Below are positions 1-4,723 of a stretch of 5,852 nucleotides of DNA, piece after piece. Location: the NCBI GenBank assembly GCA_946887155.1, contig CAMPKM010000202.1, positions 1 to 5,852 of the forward strand, written 5' to 3'. Position 1 is the first letter of the stretch, and the number at the start of each line of letters is the position of its first letter. The position numbers were made by a program, and so were the translations under genes. A model generated the notes under the pieces. That model did no database searches. It was not told where the DNA came from and saw nothing but the letters and a program-made list of their open reading frames with translations. This stretch comes from an uncultured Gemmatimonadota bacterium. Its GTDB lineage: Bacteria; Gemmatimonadota; Gemmatimonadetes; Gemmatimonadales; Gemmatimonadaceae.

Positions 1-234
1 GTCCTGGATGTCACGCGTGTCGTGAACATCGAAGAGGAAATCGAGATCCGGCAGTGGACCGTGGAGACGAAGCAGGGGAACCGATCATTCCAGACGCACC
101 TGGATGACTGGCCGCGCGTATTGCCGTCAGGCGGCCTGTTGATCAGGGACGTCGCCGGTGATCTGTACCGACTCGCAGAGCCGGCGACGCTCGACAAGAA
201 AAGTCGTGCGCTTCTGTGGGCCTTTGTCGACTAG
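1..234 (+). CDS. DUF1854 family protein, C-terminal part (5' end outside the window)
   Basis: The reading frame is open from base 1 and ends at TAG 232-234, giving the last 77 residues of a protein that begins before the window. The GTG at 22 is in frame, but I do not take it as the start because the family similarity continues upstream of it. Recognisable elements are a VTRVVNIEEE stretch, then QWTVETKQG, a glycine-hydrophobic GGLLIRDVAGDLYRL segment, and a terminal LDKKSRALLWAFVD. These match my memory of the C-terminal half of DUF1854 proteins, which end in an LDxxSRRLLxxF-like helix. The biochemical function of DUF1854 is unknown. In some bacteria it is annotated as associated with cyanophycin metabolism, next to an ABC transporter. 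Nothing inside this window confirms that role. A GC-rich hairpin starts 24 nt after the stop. The family call rests on pattern memory of a short fragment. Confidence 0.72.
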   Translation, partial: VLDVTRVVNIEEEIEIRQWTVETKQGNRSFQTHLDDWPRVLPSGGLLIRDVAGDLYRLAEPATLDKKSRALLWAFVD

Positions 235-258
235 CAGCCTGACCCGAGACGGCCCTCG

Positions 259-284
259 GACGGCCCCGGGACGGAGGGGCCGTC
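259..284 (+). terminator. Hairpin after the DUF1854 gene, possible terminator without a T-tract
   Basis: GACGGCCCC (259-267) and GGGGCCGTC (276-284) form a perfect 9-bp GC-rich stem with an 8-nt loop. It starts 24 nt after the DUF1854 stop codon. No T-run follows, so it is not a canonical intrinsic terminator. It may still pause or end transcription, or protect the mRNA 3' end. A near-copy of the left arm sits immediately upstream (GACGGCCCTCG at 248-258 against GACGGCCCCGG at 259-269). The upstream copy could pair with the same right arm over 8 bp, so two exclusive folds are possible. Confidence 0.5.
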
Positions 285-297
285 ATGCGGGTGGAAT

Positions 298-327
298 TTG
301 CACCGCGCCCGGCGGGAAGGACATAAT
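298..327 (+). promoter_or_regulatory. Candidate promoter for the beta-propeller gene
   Basis: TTGCAC (298-303) and CATAAT (322-327) are separated by 18 nt. The -10 box matches TATAAT at 5 of 6 positions, while the -35 box matches only in its first three bases. The predicted transcription start near 334 would give a leader of about 74 nt before the ATG at 408. The -10 box overlaps the ATG of the mini-ORF at 326. If this promoter is the real one, that mini-ORF cannot be translated from its transcript. Confidence 0.3.
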
Positions 328-373
328 GAAGGCGTCCGAGGTGCTGGCGAGGTGGTTTGCCGACAATCGTTAA
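326..373 (+). CDS. 15-codon mini-ORF, possible leader peptide or gene remnant
   Basis: ATG 326 to TAA 371-373 encodes MKASEVLARWFADNR. A good ribosome-binding sequence (GGAAGGA, 315-321) lies 4 nt upstream of the ATG, which is better than chance placement would give. The peptide resembles the first residues of acetolactate-synthase-like thiamine-diphosphate enzymes, which often begin MKAS followed by a helix, but nothing after the stop continues that similarity in any frame. It could be a leader peptide for the propeller gene (34 nt separate its stop from ATG 408), a decayed gene start, or a chance ORF. The overlap with the CATAAT box argues against translation if that promoter is used. Confidence 0.2.
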   Translation: MKASEVLARWFADNR

Positions 374-397
374 TCGGCGCCCACGCGACCCGAACAC

Positions 398-401
398 GGA
401 G
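398..401 (+). promoter_or_regulatory. Ribosome binding site that fixes the propeller start at 408
   Basis: GGAG at 398-401 lies 6 nt before ATG 408. The in-frame TTG at 357 would add 17 polar and basic residues (MPTIVNRRPRDPNTETK) in front of the signal-peptide-like N-terminus and has no comparable site. I therefore start the protein at 408. Confidence 0.6.
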
Positions 402-407
402 ACCAAA

Positions 408-1517
408 ATGCATGATTTGGCTTCGAGGCTTGCACAGTACGGCGCGGTAACCCTCCTGTTGTACCCAACGACAGGGAGCGCGTCAACGCAGATCACGCGT
501 CAAGTAGCTGACCAGCCATGCGCGTCCTGCTCCCTTACGATAGGGGAGAAATTGAGACTCGGTGACTCCGACGGCCCAGGAGTTCTCGGCCGACTCGTCA
601 CAGGCGCAAAGTTGCCTGGCGGCAGATATGTACTCAGCTACGATGCGAATGATGCGGAAATGATCCTGTTCGATTCTTCAGGACGATTTCTTGGGGTCGC
701 AGGGCGTCGCGGACAAGGACCCGGAGAGTATCAGTTCATTCGTTGGTTGCGTTCTGATTCATCGCGCCTGTACGTGTTCGATGGTCGCCTCCGGCGAGTG
801 ACGGTCTTGTCGTCTGACATGCACTTCGTCCGAACCGCGCCCCTTCCCGGTCACCTTCTCGGAGATGCCGAACCGTTAGGCGGTGGCCTCGTTGCCGTGA
901 ACTCAAACATCGGAAGTCGTCAGGCAGCCGGTTTGCTCCACCTCGTGGATGACAGCGGTTCTATCGTGCGTTCGATGGCTGGAGACAGTGCAGGACTTCG
1001 TTCCGACCAATCCTCGAATGCCTGGCGGCCGCTCGCTCGAGGACGATCAGGCAGTGTCTGGTTGGCGCGCCGATCGTGGTACCGCATTGAGCGCTGGGCG
1101 AGAACGGGCCTGAACGAACTGACGATTACTCGTAATGCGGCATGGTTCCGGCCGCACGTTATGCCCCGCATACAGGACGCGAAATCAGAGCCTGAACCAT
1201 TTATCGAGGATCTTTGGGAAGACTCATCGGGTCGGCTGTGGGTGCTCGTGACGAGGTCGGATGGTCAATGGTCGCGCGCCGCTGGTCCGAGGATCGAGGG
1301 AGTTGTCACGGCGCCGGACAGGAATCTGTTCTATGACACAGTTGTCGAGGTTATCGACCCCAACACAGGGGCGCTGCTGGCGTCCAGGCGGGTCGACGCA
1401 CACTTGACACAGTTTCTGGGAGACGGTGAAGCGATGTCGTTCACCGAGGACAAAGATGGAATTGGTAGAGTAATCGTTTGGCGGTTGCAGCTCGACGTGC
1501 CTCGATTCCGGCGGTGA
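408..1517 (+). CDS. Exported six-bladed beta-propeller protein
   Basis: The protein has 369 residues and no recognised enzymatic motif. Residues 1-26 look like a signal peptide: a short N-terminus with Arg7, a hydrophobic core around 12-20, and a small-residue TTGSAS cleavage region. A CASC pair follows (Cys38, Cys41), then GEKLRLGDSDGPG. Residues 60-130 show the repeat pattern of six-bladed propellers related to NHL proteins: strand, DSSGRFLGVAGRRGQGPGEY (89-108), then RLYVFDGRLRRVTVL. A later blade has SSGRLWVLV (273-281). The GRxGQGPGEY loop is typical of a propeller family that I associate with Acidobacteriota, Gemmatimonadota and Bacteroidota, where most members are periplasmic or lipoprotein-like and uncharacterised. 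No lipobox is visible, so I expect a soluble periplasmic protein. Third codon positions seem richer in A and T than in the - strand genes, which hints at weak expression or foreign origin. The start is chosen for its GGAG site and signal peptide. The fold call is fairly firm; the role is unknown. Confidence 0.75.
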   Translation: MHDLASRLAQYGAVTLLLYPTTGSASTQITRQVADQPCASCSLTIGEKLRLGDSDGPGVLGRLVTGAKLPGGRYVLSYDANDAEMILFDSSGRFLGVAGRRGQGPGEYQFIRWLRSDSSRLYVFDGRLRRVTVLSSDMHFVRTAPLPGHLLGDAEPLGGGLVAVNSNIGSRQAAGLLHLVDDSGSIVRSMAGDSAGLRSDQSSNAWRPLARGRSGSVWLARRSWYRIERWARTGLNELTITRNAAWFRPHVMPRIQDAKSEPEPFIEDLWEDSSGRLWVLVTRSDGQWSRAAGPRIEGVVTAPDRNLFYDTVVEVIDPNTGALLASRRVDAHLTQFLGDGEAMSFTEDKDGIGRVIVWRLQLDVPRFRR

Positions 1518-1724
1518 CCAAAGACTCTTGAGACTCTGACCCACGACCCCGATCCCCTGTGTGGTGGTTCCATCGAGCATGAGATCCGCGTCGATTCGCG
1601 TAATCGGCGGAAACTCGGTTCTCCAGCAGTTGACCTGCCGCGTCAATCCGCTCGCAGCCACAAAGACCCAATCTCTCAACCGCCCTGAACCCGGAAGATC
1701 CGTGAAAAGAATCTCGACAGGATC
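1518..1724. other. Spacer between convergent genes with no recognisable gene
   Basis: This stretch follows the propeller stop and precedes the hairpin at 1725. Open frames cross it on both strands, but none has a credible start with a ribosome-binding site or a family I recognise. A - strand frame reads EILFTDLPGSGRLRDWVFVA and onward, plausible-looking protein, but it has no start and runs on antisense to the propeller gene. The spacer may be decayed coding sequence or the 3' untranslated region of the propeller gene. AGACTCT is repeated at its beginning (1525-1540 area). Confidence 0.5.
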
Positions 1725-1761
1725 AACAGGTATGCCGGCGTTATGCGCCGGCATACCTGTT
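1725..1761. terminator. Perfect 16-bp-stem hairpin, probable bidirectional terminator
   Basis: AACAGGTATGCCGGCG (1725-1740) and CGCCGGCATACCTGTT (1746-1761) are exact inverse complements around the 5-nt loop TTATG. The hairpin lies between convergent genes: its right edge is 19 nt past the stop of the - strand SRPBCC gene, and its left edge is 207 nt past the stop of the + strand propeller gene. T-runs are short on both sides (TTT at 1760-1762 on the + strand). The stem is strong enough to terminate or to act as an RNA 3'-end stabiliser in both directions. Its closeness to the SRPBCC stop makes it primarily the terminator of the ArsR-SRPBCC operon. Confidence 0.75.
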
Positions 1762-1780
1762 TGAGGAGGGCCGGAGCGAG

Positions 1781-2281
1781 CTATTGCATCGCACTGCCGG
1801 TTTCGAGCACCGACTTGATGTCGCTGAGGATCCAGGCCCAGCCACCGGCGCCCATTTCCGAGAACTTGCTCGACACCATGCTCGCCATGATCGGCGCGCC
1901 CTCGAGTTCGTGAACGACGCTGAGTCGGCAGAAGCCTGACGCGACCTTCTCGATCTCCCACGTCACCCGCGTGAAGCCTTCGGCTTTCATCGCGTCGCTG
2001 AACAGGAACCGGTACGTGTGAACGAGCTTCTTTGGCCGATCGGCGAGTTCCACCGTGCCGTCGATCACGACGTCCGGCATACCCATCGCCTTCATCGGCG
2101 CCGTTGAGAATGCGCGGTACGTGCCGCCCGGACGCAGTTCGTATTCCACCGCGCCCTGATAGGCGTATTTGACCGACCACTCGGGAGACGTGATGGCCTC
2201 CCAGATCGCCTCCGCTGACGCCTTGATGTACACCTCATACACCTGCGTCGTCGCTACGCGAGCTTCTTGCTCTGCCGCCAT
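1781..2281 (-). CDS. SRPBCC / AHSA1-domain protein, partner of the ArsR regulator
   Basis: The protein has 166 residues and almost the whole length is one START-like/AHSA1 (SRPBCC) domain, a helix-grip fold with a deep hydrophobic ligand cavity. Visible landmarks are VYEVYIKASAEAIWEAITSPEW (14-35), YELRPGGTYR (47-56), DVVIDGTVELADRPKKLVHTYRF (70-92), RVTWEIEKVASGFCRLSVVHE (105-125) and the C-terminal helix GGWAWILSDIKSVLETG (146-162). The last block is highly typical of SRPBCC proteins encoded beside ArsR-type regulators. The start ATG (2281-2279) overlaps the 3' end of the ArsR gene by 28 nt in another frame and has a strong GGAGG site. The two are therefore very probably co-transcribed and translationally coupled. 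The ligand and activity are unknown; binding of a small hydrophobic molecule is inferred from the fold only. No signal peptide is seen, so it should be cytoplasmic. A perfect hairpin terminator follows. Confidence 0.93.
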   Translation of the reverse strand: MAAEQEARVATTQVYEVYIKASAEAIWEAITSPEWSVKYAYQGAVEYELRPGGTYRAFSTAPMKAMGMPDVVIDGTVELADRPKKLVHTYRFLFSDAMKAEGFTRVTWEIEKVASGFCRLSVVHELEGAPIMASMVSSKFSEMGAGGWAWILSDIKSVLETGSAMQ

Positions 2282-2598
2282 GCCTTGGCCTCCAGTTCGT
2301 CCTTGAGTTCGAGCAGCGCCGAGACGCGACGCTCGGTGTACTTGTCGATCCAGCGGTTGTGAATCATCCGGATGGGTACCGGATTCAGGAAATGCAGCTT
2401 CTCACGGCCCGCCTTCCGAGTGACGACGATGCCGGCCTGCTCCAGCACGCGCAGGTGCTTCATGACCCCGAACCTGGTCATCTCGAGCTCCGACTCGAGC
2501 TCGGTCAGCGTCCGCCCTTCTCGCTTGAAGAGAAGATCGAGCAGGTACCGGCGCGTCGGATCCGCGAGTGCCTTGAAGACCGCATCGTCATCGAACAC
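2254..2598 (-). CDS. ArsR-family winged-helix transcriptional regulator
   Basis: From GTG 2598 the protein has 114 residues, the usual size for a one-domain ArsR repressor. Residues 7-23 (VFKALADPTRRYLLDLL) are the classic ArsR N-terminal helix. TLTELESELEMTRFGVMKHL (30-49) is the helix-turn-helix, RVLEQAGIV follows, and VVTRKAGREKLHFLNP (58-73) is the beta wing. A C-terminal helix (about 79-110) probably serves dimerisation. The protein contains no cysteine and lacks the ELCVC-type metal site, so it is unlikely to be a thiolate metal sensor. It belongs to the non-metal ArsR group usually paired with an SRPBCC gene, as here. The frame stays open upstream to 2832, but that part overlaps the permease gene and is arginine-rich nonsense, so it is rejected. 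GTG 2598 is chosen from the family N-terminus. No properly spaced ribosome-binding site precedes it, and the promoter predicts transcription starting at this very base. It probably represses its own operon. Confidence 0.94.
   Translation of the reverse strand: MFDDDAVFKALADPTRRYLLDLLFKREGRTLTELESELEMTRFGVMKHLRVLEQAGIVVTRKAGREKLHFLNPVPIRMIHNRWIDKYTERRVSALLELKDELEAKAWRQSKKLA
2289..2293 (-). promoter_or_regulatory. Strong ribosome binding site for the SRPBCC gene inside the ArsR gene
   Basis: On the - strand GGAGG lies 7 nt before ATG 2281, inside the last codons of the ArsR gene. It fixes the start of the SRPBCC protein and supports coupled translation of the pair. Confidence 0.8.
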
Positions 2599-2604
2599 GC
2601 CCCA

Positions 2605-2634
2605 ACAATACGTGACCAAAAGGTCACATGTCAA
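2605..2634 (-). promoter_or_regulatory. Promoter of the ArsR-SRPBCC operon
   Basis: Read on the - strand, a consensus TTGACA -35 box (2634-2629) is followed after 18 nt by TATTGT (2610-2605), which matches 4 of 6 bases of TATAAT. A one-base shift to GTATTG gives a 17-nt spacer with a poorer match. The -35/-10 spacer is filled by the palindrome annotated separately. Six nt separate the -10 box from the GTG start codon of the ArsR gene, so the expected transcription start is at or next to the G of GTG 2598. That would give a leaderless mRNA. Confidence 0.7.
2612..2627. promoter_or_regulatory. Palindromic operator, likely ArsR binding site
   Basis: GTGACC (2612-2617) and GGTCAC (2622-2627) are perfect inverse complements around the spacer AAAA. 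The site sits exactly between the -35 and -10 boxes, where bound repressor would exclude RNA polymerase. Dimeric ArsR proteins usually bind short inverted repeats overlapping their own promoter. That this protein binds here is inference from position and symmetry. Confidence 0.72.
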
Positions 2635-2669
2635 GCGCACACAGACCTCGCTGTAATTCCCGGTGCTTT

Positions 2670-3887
2670 TTAGTGCTCGTAGCGCAGCGCTTCGACGGCG
2701 TCGAGGCGCGCGGCGCGATGGGCCGGCCAGACCCCGAACAGGATGCCAAGTCCACCGGCGTACGCGACCGCCAGCGCGATGGTCGGCGCGCTGACGGCGA
2801 CGGTCCAGGCAAAGGCGTTGCTGAGCATCCACGCGCTGCCCACACCGGCGGCAACGCCAATCGCGCCGCCAACGACGCAGATCACCACCGCTTCGGTGAG
2901 GAACTGCAGCAGGATGTTGATGCGCGTCGCGCCGACCGCCTTCCGAACCCCGATCTCGTGCGTTCGCTCGGTCACCGACACCAGCATGATGTTCATGATG
3001 CCGATGCCGCCAACCACCAGGCTCACTCCGGCGATTCCAGCGAGGAGCAGCGTGAACGTGGCGGCCGACTGGTTCAACGTCTCCAGGAAATCCACCTGCG
3101 AGCGAATCGTGAAATCATTTTCCTCGCCAGGCATGATGCGATGCGAGCGACGGATCACCTTCTGCAGTTCGGCCATCGCCATCGGGATGGACTCTTCATT
3201 TCGTGCCAGCACGAAGATGTCGTTGAGCCGCTCGCGACCGAAGAGGCGGTATCGCGCGGTTCGTATCGGGATCAGGATCTGTTCGTTGGCCTGGCGTCCT
3301 CCGGCCATGCCCTTGAAGTCCAGCACGCCGATCACGTCGAACTGCATCCCCTGGAGCCGGATCGGCTGCCCAACGATCGCCCATGGGTTATCGAGCCCGA
3401 GTTCCTCCAGCACGTCCCACCCAACCACCGCCACTCGTTCGAGACCGCGATTTTCGGCGTCGGTGAACATGCGTCCCGCTGCCATGCGGTAGTTCCGCAC
3501 CGTGAGGTAGTTAGGCGAGGTGCCGGTCACCTGGATGCGGGCATTCGCGCGCGTGAACTGGACGTTCATGTCGCGATCCTGCTGCGGCTGCACCGCGACG
3601 ACATGCTTCGAGCGTTCGCGGATCGCCGCCACGTCGTCGAGGTTGAGCGGGGCGATGTCCGCCGAACCCACGCCTCCCCAGCGGACGCGGCTGGCGCCAA
3701 CCCGAAGGAGCGTGGTGCCCATGGCCTCGATCCGGTCGGTGACCTGCTGTTGGGCGCCGCGACCGAGGGCCATCATGGCGATGACCGATCCGATTCCGAT
3801 GATGATTCCCAGCATGGTGAGTAGGGAACGCATCTTGTTTGCGGTAAGCGCGCCGACGGCGACGCTCAGGGTCTCACGGACGAGCAT
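2670..3887 (-). CDS. ABC transporter permease, MacB/FtsX type
   Basis: This 405-residue inner-membrane protein has the four-helix MacB/FtsX layout. The N-terminal cytoplasmic end is followed by TM1 (about 20-42, MRSLLTMLGIIIGIGSVIAM). A large periplasmic domain (about 43-275) includes GTTLLRVGASR, the APLNLDDVAAIRE segment and VAVVGWDVLEELG. TM2 (278-303) leads into the coupling helix TERTHEIGVRKAVGA (306-320), the signature through which these permeases contact their ATPase. TM3 (about 326-355) and TM4 (about 364-387) follow, with the typical tail PAHRAARLDAVEALRYE (388-404). Such permeases work with a LolD/MacB-type ATPase and often a MacA-like adaptor to move lipoproteins, peptides or drugs across the envelope by mechanotransmission. 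Neither partner is in the window, and unlike E. coli MacB no ATPase domain is fused. The start ATG 3887 has GGAG 10 nt upstream, a rather long spacing. The substrate cannot be inferred. Confidence 0.93.
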   Translation of the reverse strand: MLVRETLSVAVGALTANKMRSLLTMLGIIIGIGSVIAMMALGRGAQQQVTDRIEAMGTTLLRVGASRVRWGGVGSADIAPLNLDDVAAIRERSKHVVAVQPQQDRDMNVQFTRANARIQVTGTSPNYLTVRNYRMAAGRMFTDAENRGLERVAVVGWDVLEELGLDNPWAIVGQPIRLQGMQFDVIGVLDFKGMAGGRQANEQILIPIRTARYRLFGRERLNDIFVLARNEESIPMAMAELQKVIRRSHRIMPGEENDFTIRSQVDFLETLNQSAATFTLLLAGIAGVSLVVGGIGIMNIMLVSVTERTHEIGVRKAVGATRINILLQFLTEAVVICVVGGAIGVAAGVGSAWMLSNAFAWTVAVSAPTIALAVAYAGGLGILFGVWPAHRAARLDAVEALRYEH

Positions 3888-3986
3888 GGCGATATGGCTC
3901 CGCGCCGGGTCTATCAGAATGCCGAGACCGCTCGTTAGGTCACGGCGTGAGCAAGGCCTGCCCCTGAAATACGCGCCATGCAGGCT
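3888..3986. other. Gap between the DUF72 and permease genes
   Basis: This 99-nt gap separates two - strand genes. I see no convincing hairpin terminator after DUF72 and no convincing -35/-10 pair for the permease. Read-through from the Ku-DUF72 unit into the permease gene is therefore possible but not shown. Confidence 0.5.
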
Positions 3987-4712
3987 CTACGTTGAGTTCA
4001 CCGGACCAGCGGGATCAACCAGCTGGAGAAATGCGTCCACCGCCGGCGGGCCCGACCCCACGCCCTCGTCGTGCTTGAAGTAGACATACACATCAGACCA
4101 TCCATGGTCCTTCACCCGCTGTGCCCACTGCGCCAGGGATTGCGCGTCGTAATCGAATCGATGCAGGCGCACGTACCCCCAGGAGGCGCTGGCGATCGGC
4201 GGCGTGGCAAAATCATCCTGGTCGATGATCGTCATCGCGACGTCCTTCGCGCGCAGGGCCTCGACGACGTCCTCGTCGAACCAGCTCGAATGGCGAAACT
4301 CGAACGTGAACCGGCGCCCGCCGGGCAGGAAGTCGAGGAACGTCCGGAGCCGGCCGAGGTCCTTCTGCATGTTGGGCGGCAACTGGAACAGCACCGGCCC
4401 GAGCTTGTCGCCTAACAATTCGGTGCTCTGCATCAGGTAGGACAGCAGTTCCTTCGACTCCGGCTTGAGCCGGGCGAAGTGCGTGATGCGCTGGCTCGCC
4501 TTGATCGCGAACGTGAAGCCGTCCGGTACCTGCGACGCCCAGTCCTGGATCACGTTCTCCCGCGGCAGGCGGTAGAACGTGTTGTTGATCTCGACCGTCG
4601 GGAATCGCGTGGCGTAATGGCCCAGCATCCCATCCGGCTTGATGACCTCCGGATAGAACGAGCCCTTCCACTCCTTGAATGCGTAGCCGCTGGTGCCGGC
4701 CAGGAGTCGCAC
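3987..4712 (-). CDS. DUF72 family protein (YecE-like)
   Basis: The protein has 241 residues, the usual full length for DUF72, a TIM-barrel-like family of unknown biochemical activity. Family landmarks occur in the expected order: GTSGY (6-10), WKGSFYPE (15-22), VEINNTFYRLP (40-50), FAIKASQRITH (68-78), LGPVLFQLPPN (104-114), FTFEFRHSSWF (135-145), YVRLHR (180-185) and DVYVYFKHDEG (207-217). The conserved acidic, aromatic and histidine residues cluster at strand ends as in a barrel active site, which suggests an enzyme, perhaps acting on nucleic acid or sugar phosphates; that is speculation. It starts with GTG 4712 only 9 nt after the Ku stop, and its AAGG site overlaps the Ku TAA, so co-transcription and coupled translation with Ku are likely. 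The GTSGY motif right behind the start leaves no room for a later start. No signal peptide or membrane segment is seen, so it should be cytoplasmic. Confidence 0.94.
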   Translation of the reverse strand: MRLLAGTSGYAFKEWKGSFYPEVIKPDGMLGHYATRFPTVEINNTFYRLPRENVIQDWASQVPDGFTFAIKASQRITHFARLKPESKELLSYLMQSTELLGDKLGPVLFQLPPNMQKDLGRLRTFLDFLPGGRRFTFEFRHSSWFDEDVVEALRAKDVAMTIIDQDDFATPPIASASWGYVRLHRFDYDAQSLAQWAQRVKDHGWSDVYVYFKHDEGVGSGPPAVDAFLQLVDPAGPVNST

Positions 4713-4719
4713 GAAGCGG

Positions 4720-4723
4720 CCTT
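4720..4723 (-). promoter_or_regulatory. Ribosome binding site for DUF72 overlapping the Ku stop codon
   Basis: On the - strand the Ku stop TAA (4724-4722) continues as GG, giving AAGG 7 nt before the GTG start of DUF72. Ribosomes finishing Ku would stop on this site, which supports translational coupling. Confidence 0.5.

Noticed and set aside
357..407. TTG start at 357 for the propeller protein
   Set aside because: It would place 17 charged or polar residues before the signal peptide and lacks a ribosome-binding site, whereas ATG 408 has GGAG at good spacing.
1224..2180. Open reading frame of 318 codons on the - strand
   Set aside because: It runs antisense through the propeller 3' end, across the hairpin terminator, and in the wrong frame through the SRPBCC gene. 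The translation is arginine- and glycine-rich with no family resemblance. The part in the spacer (1530-1724) reads more like protein but lacks a start.
2599..2832. 78-residue N-terminal extension of the ArsR protein
   Set aside because: It would overlap the permease gene, run through the promoter and operator, and add an arginine-rich segment absent from the ArsR family. The GTG at 2598 fits the family N-terminus.
2628..3824. 398-codon open frame on the + strand
   Set aside because: It is a full antisense shadow of the permease gene. Its composition (very high His, Asp and Arg) is what GC-rich complement frames give, while the opposite strand encodes a clear MacB/FtsX protein.
2670..3887. 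Large ADOP-type or MacB-fused transporter
   Set aside because: The protein has 405 residues, one FtsX domain set and no nucleotide-binding motifs, so it is neither the duplicated about 800-residue permease type nor an ATPase fusion.
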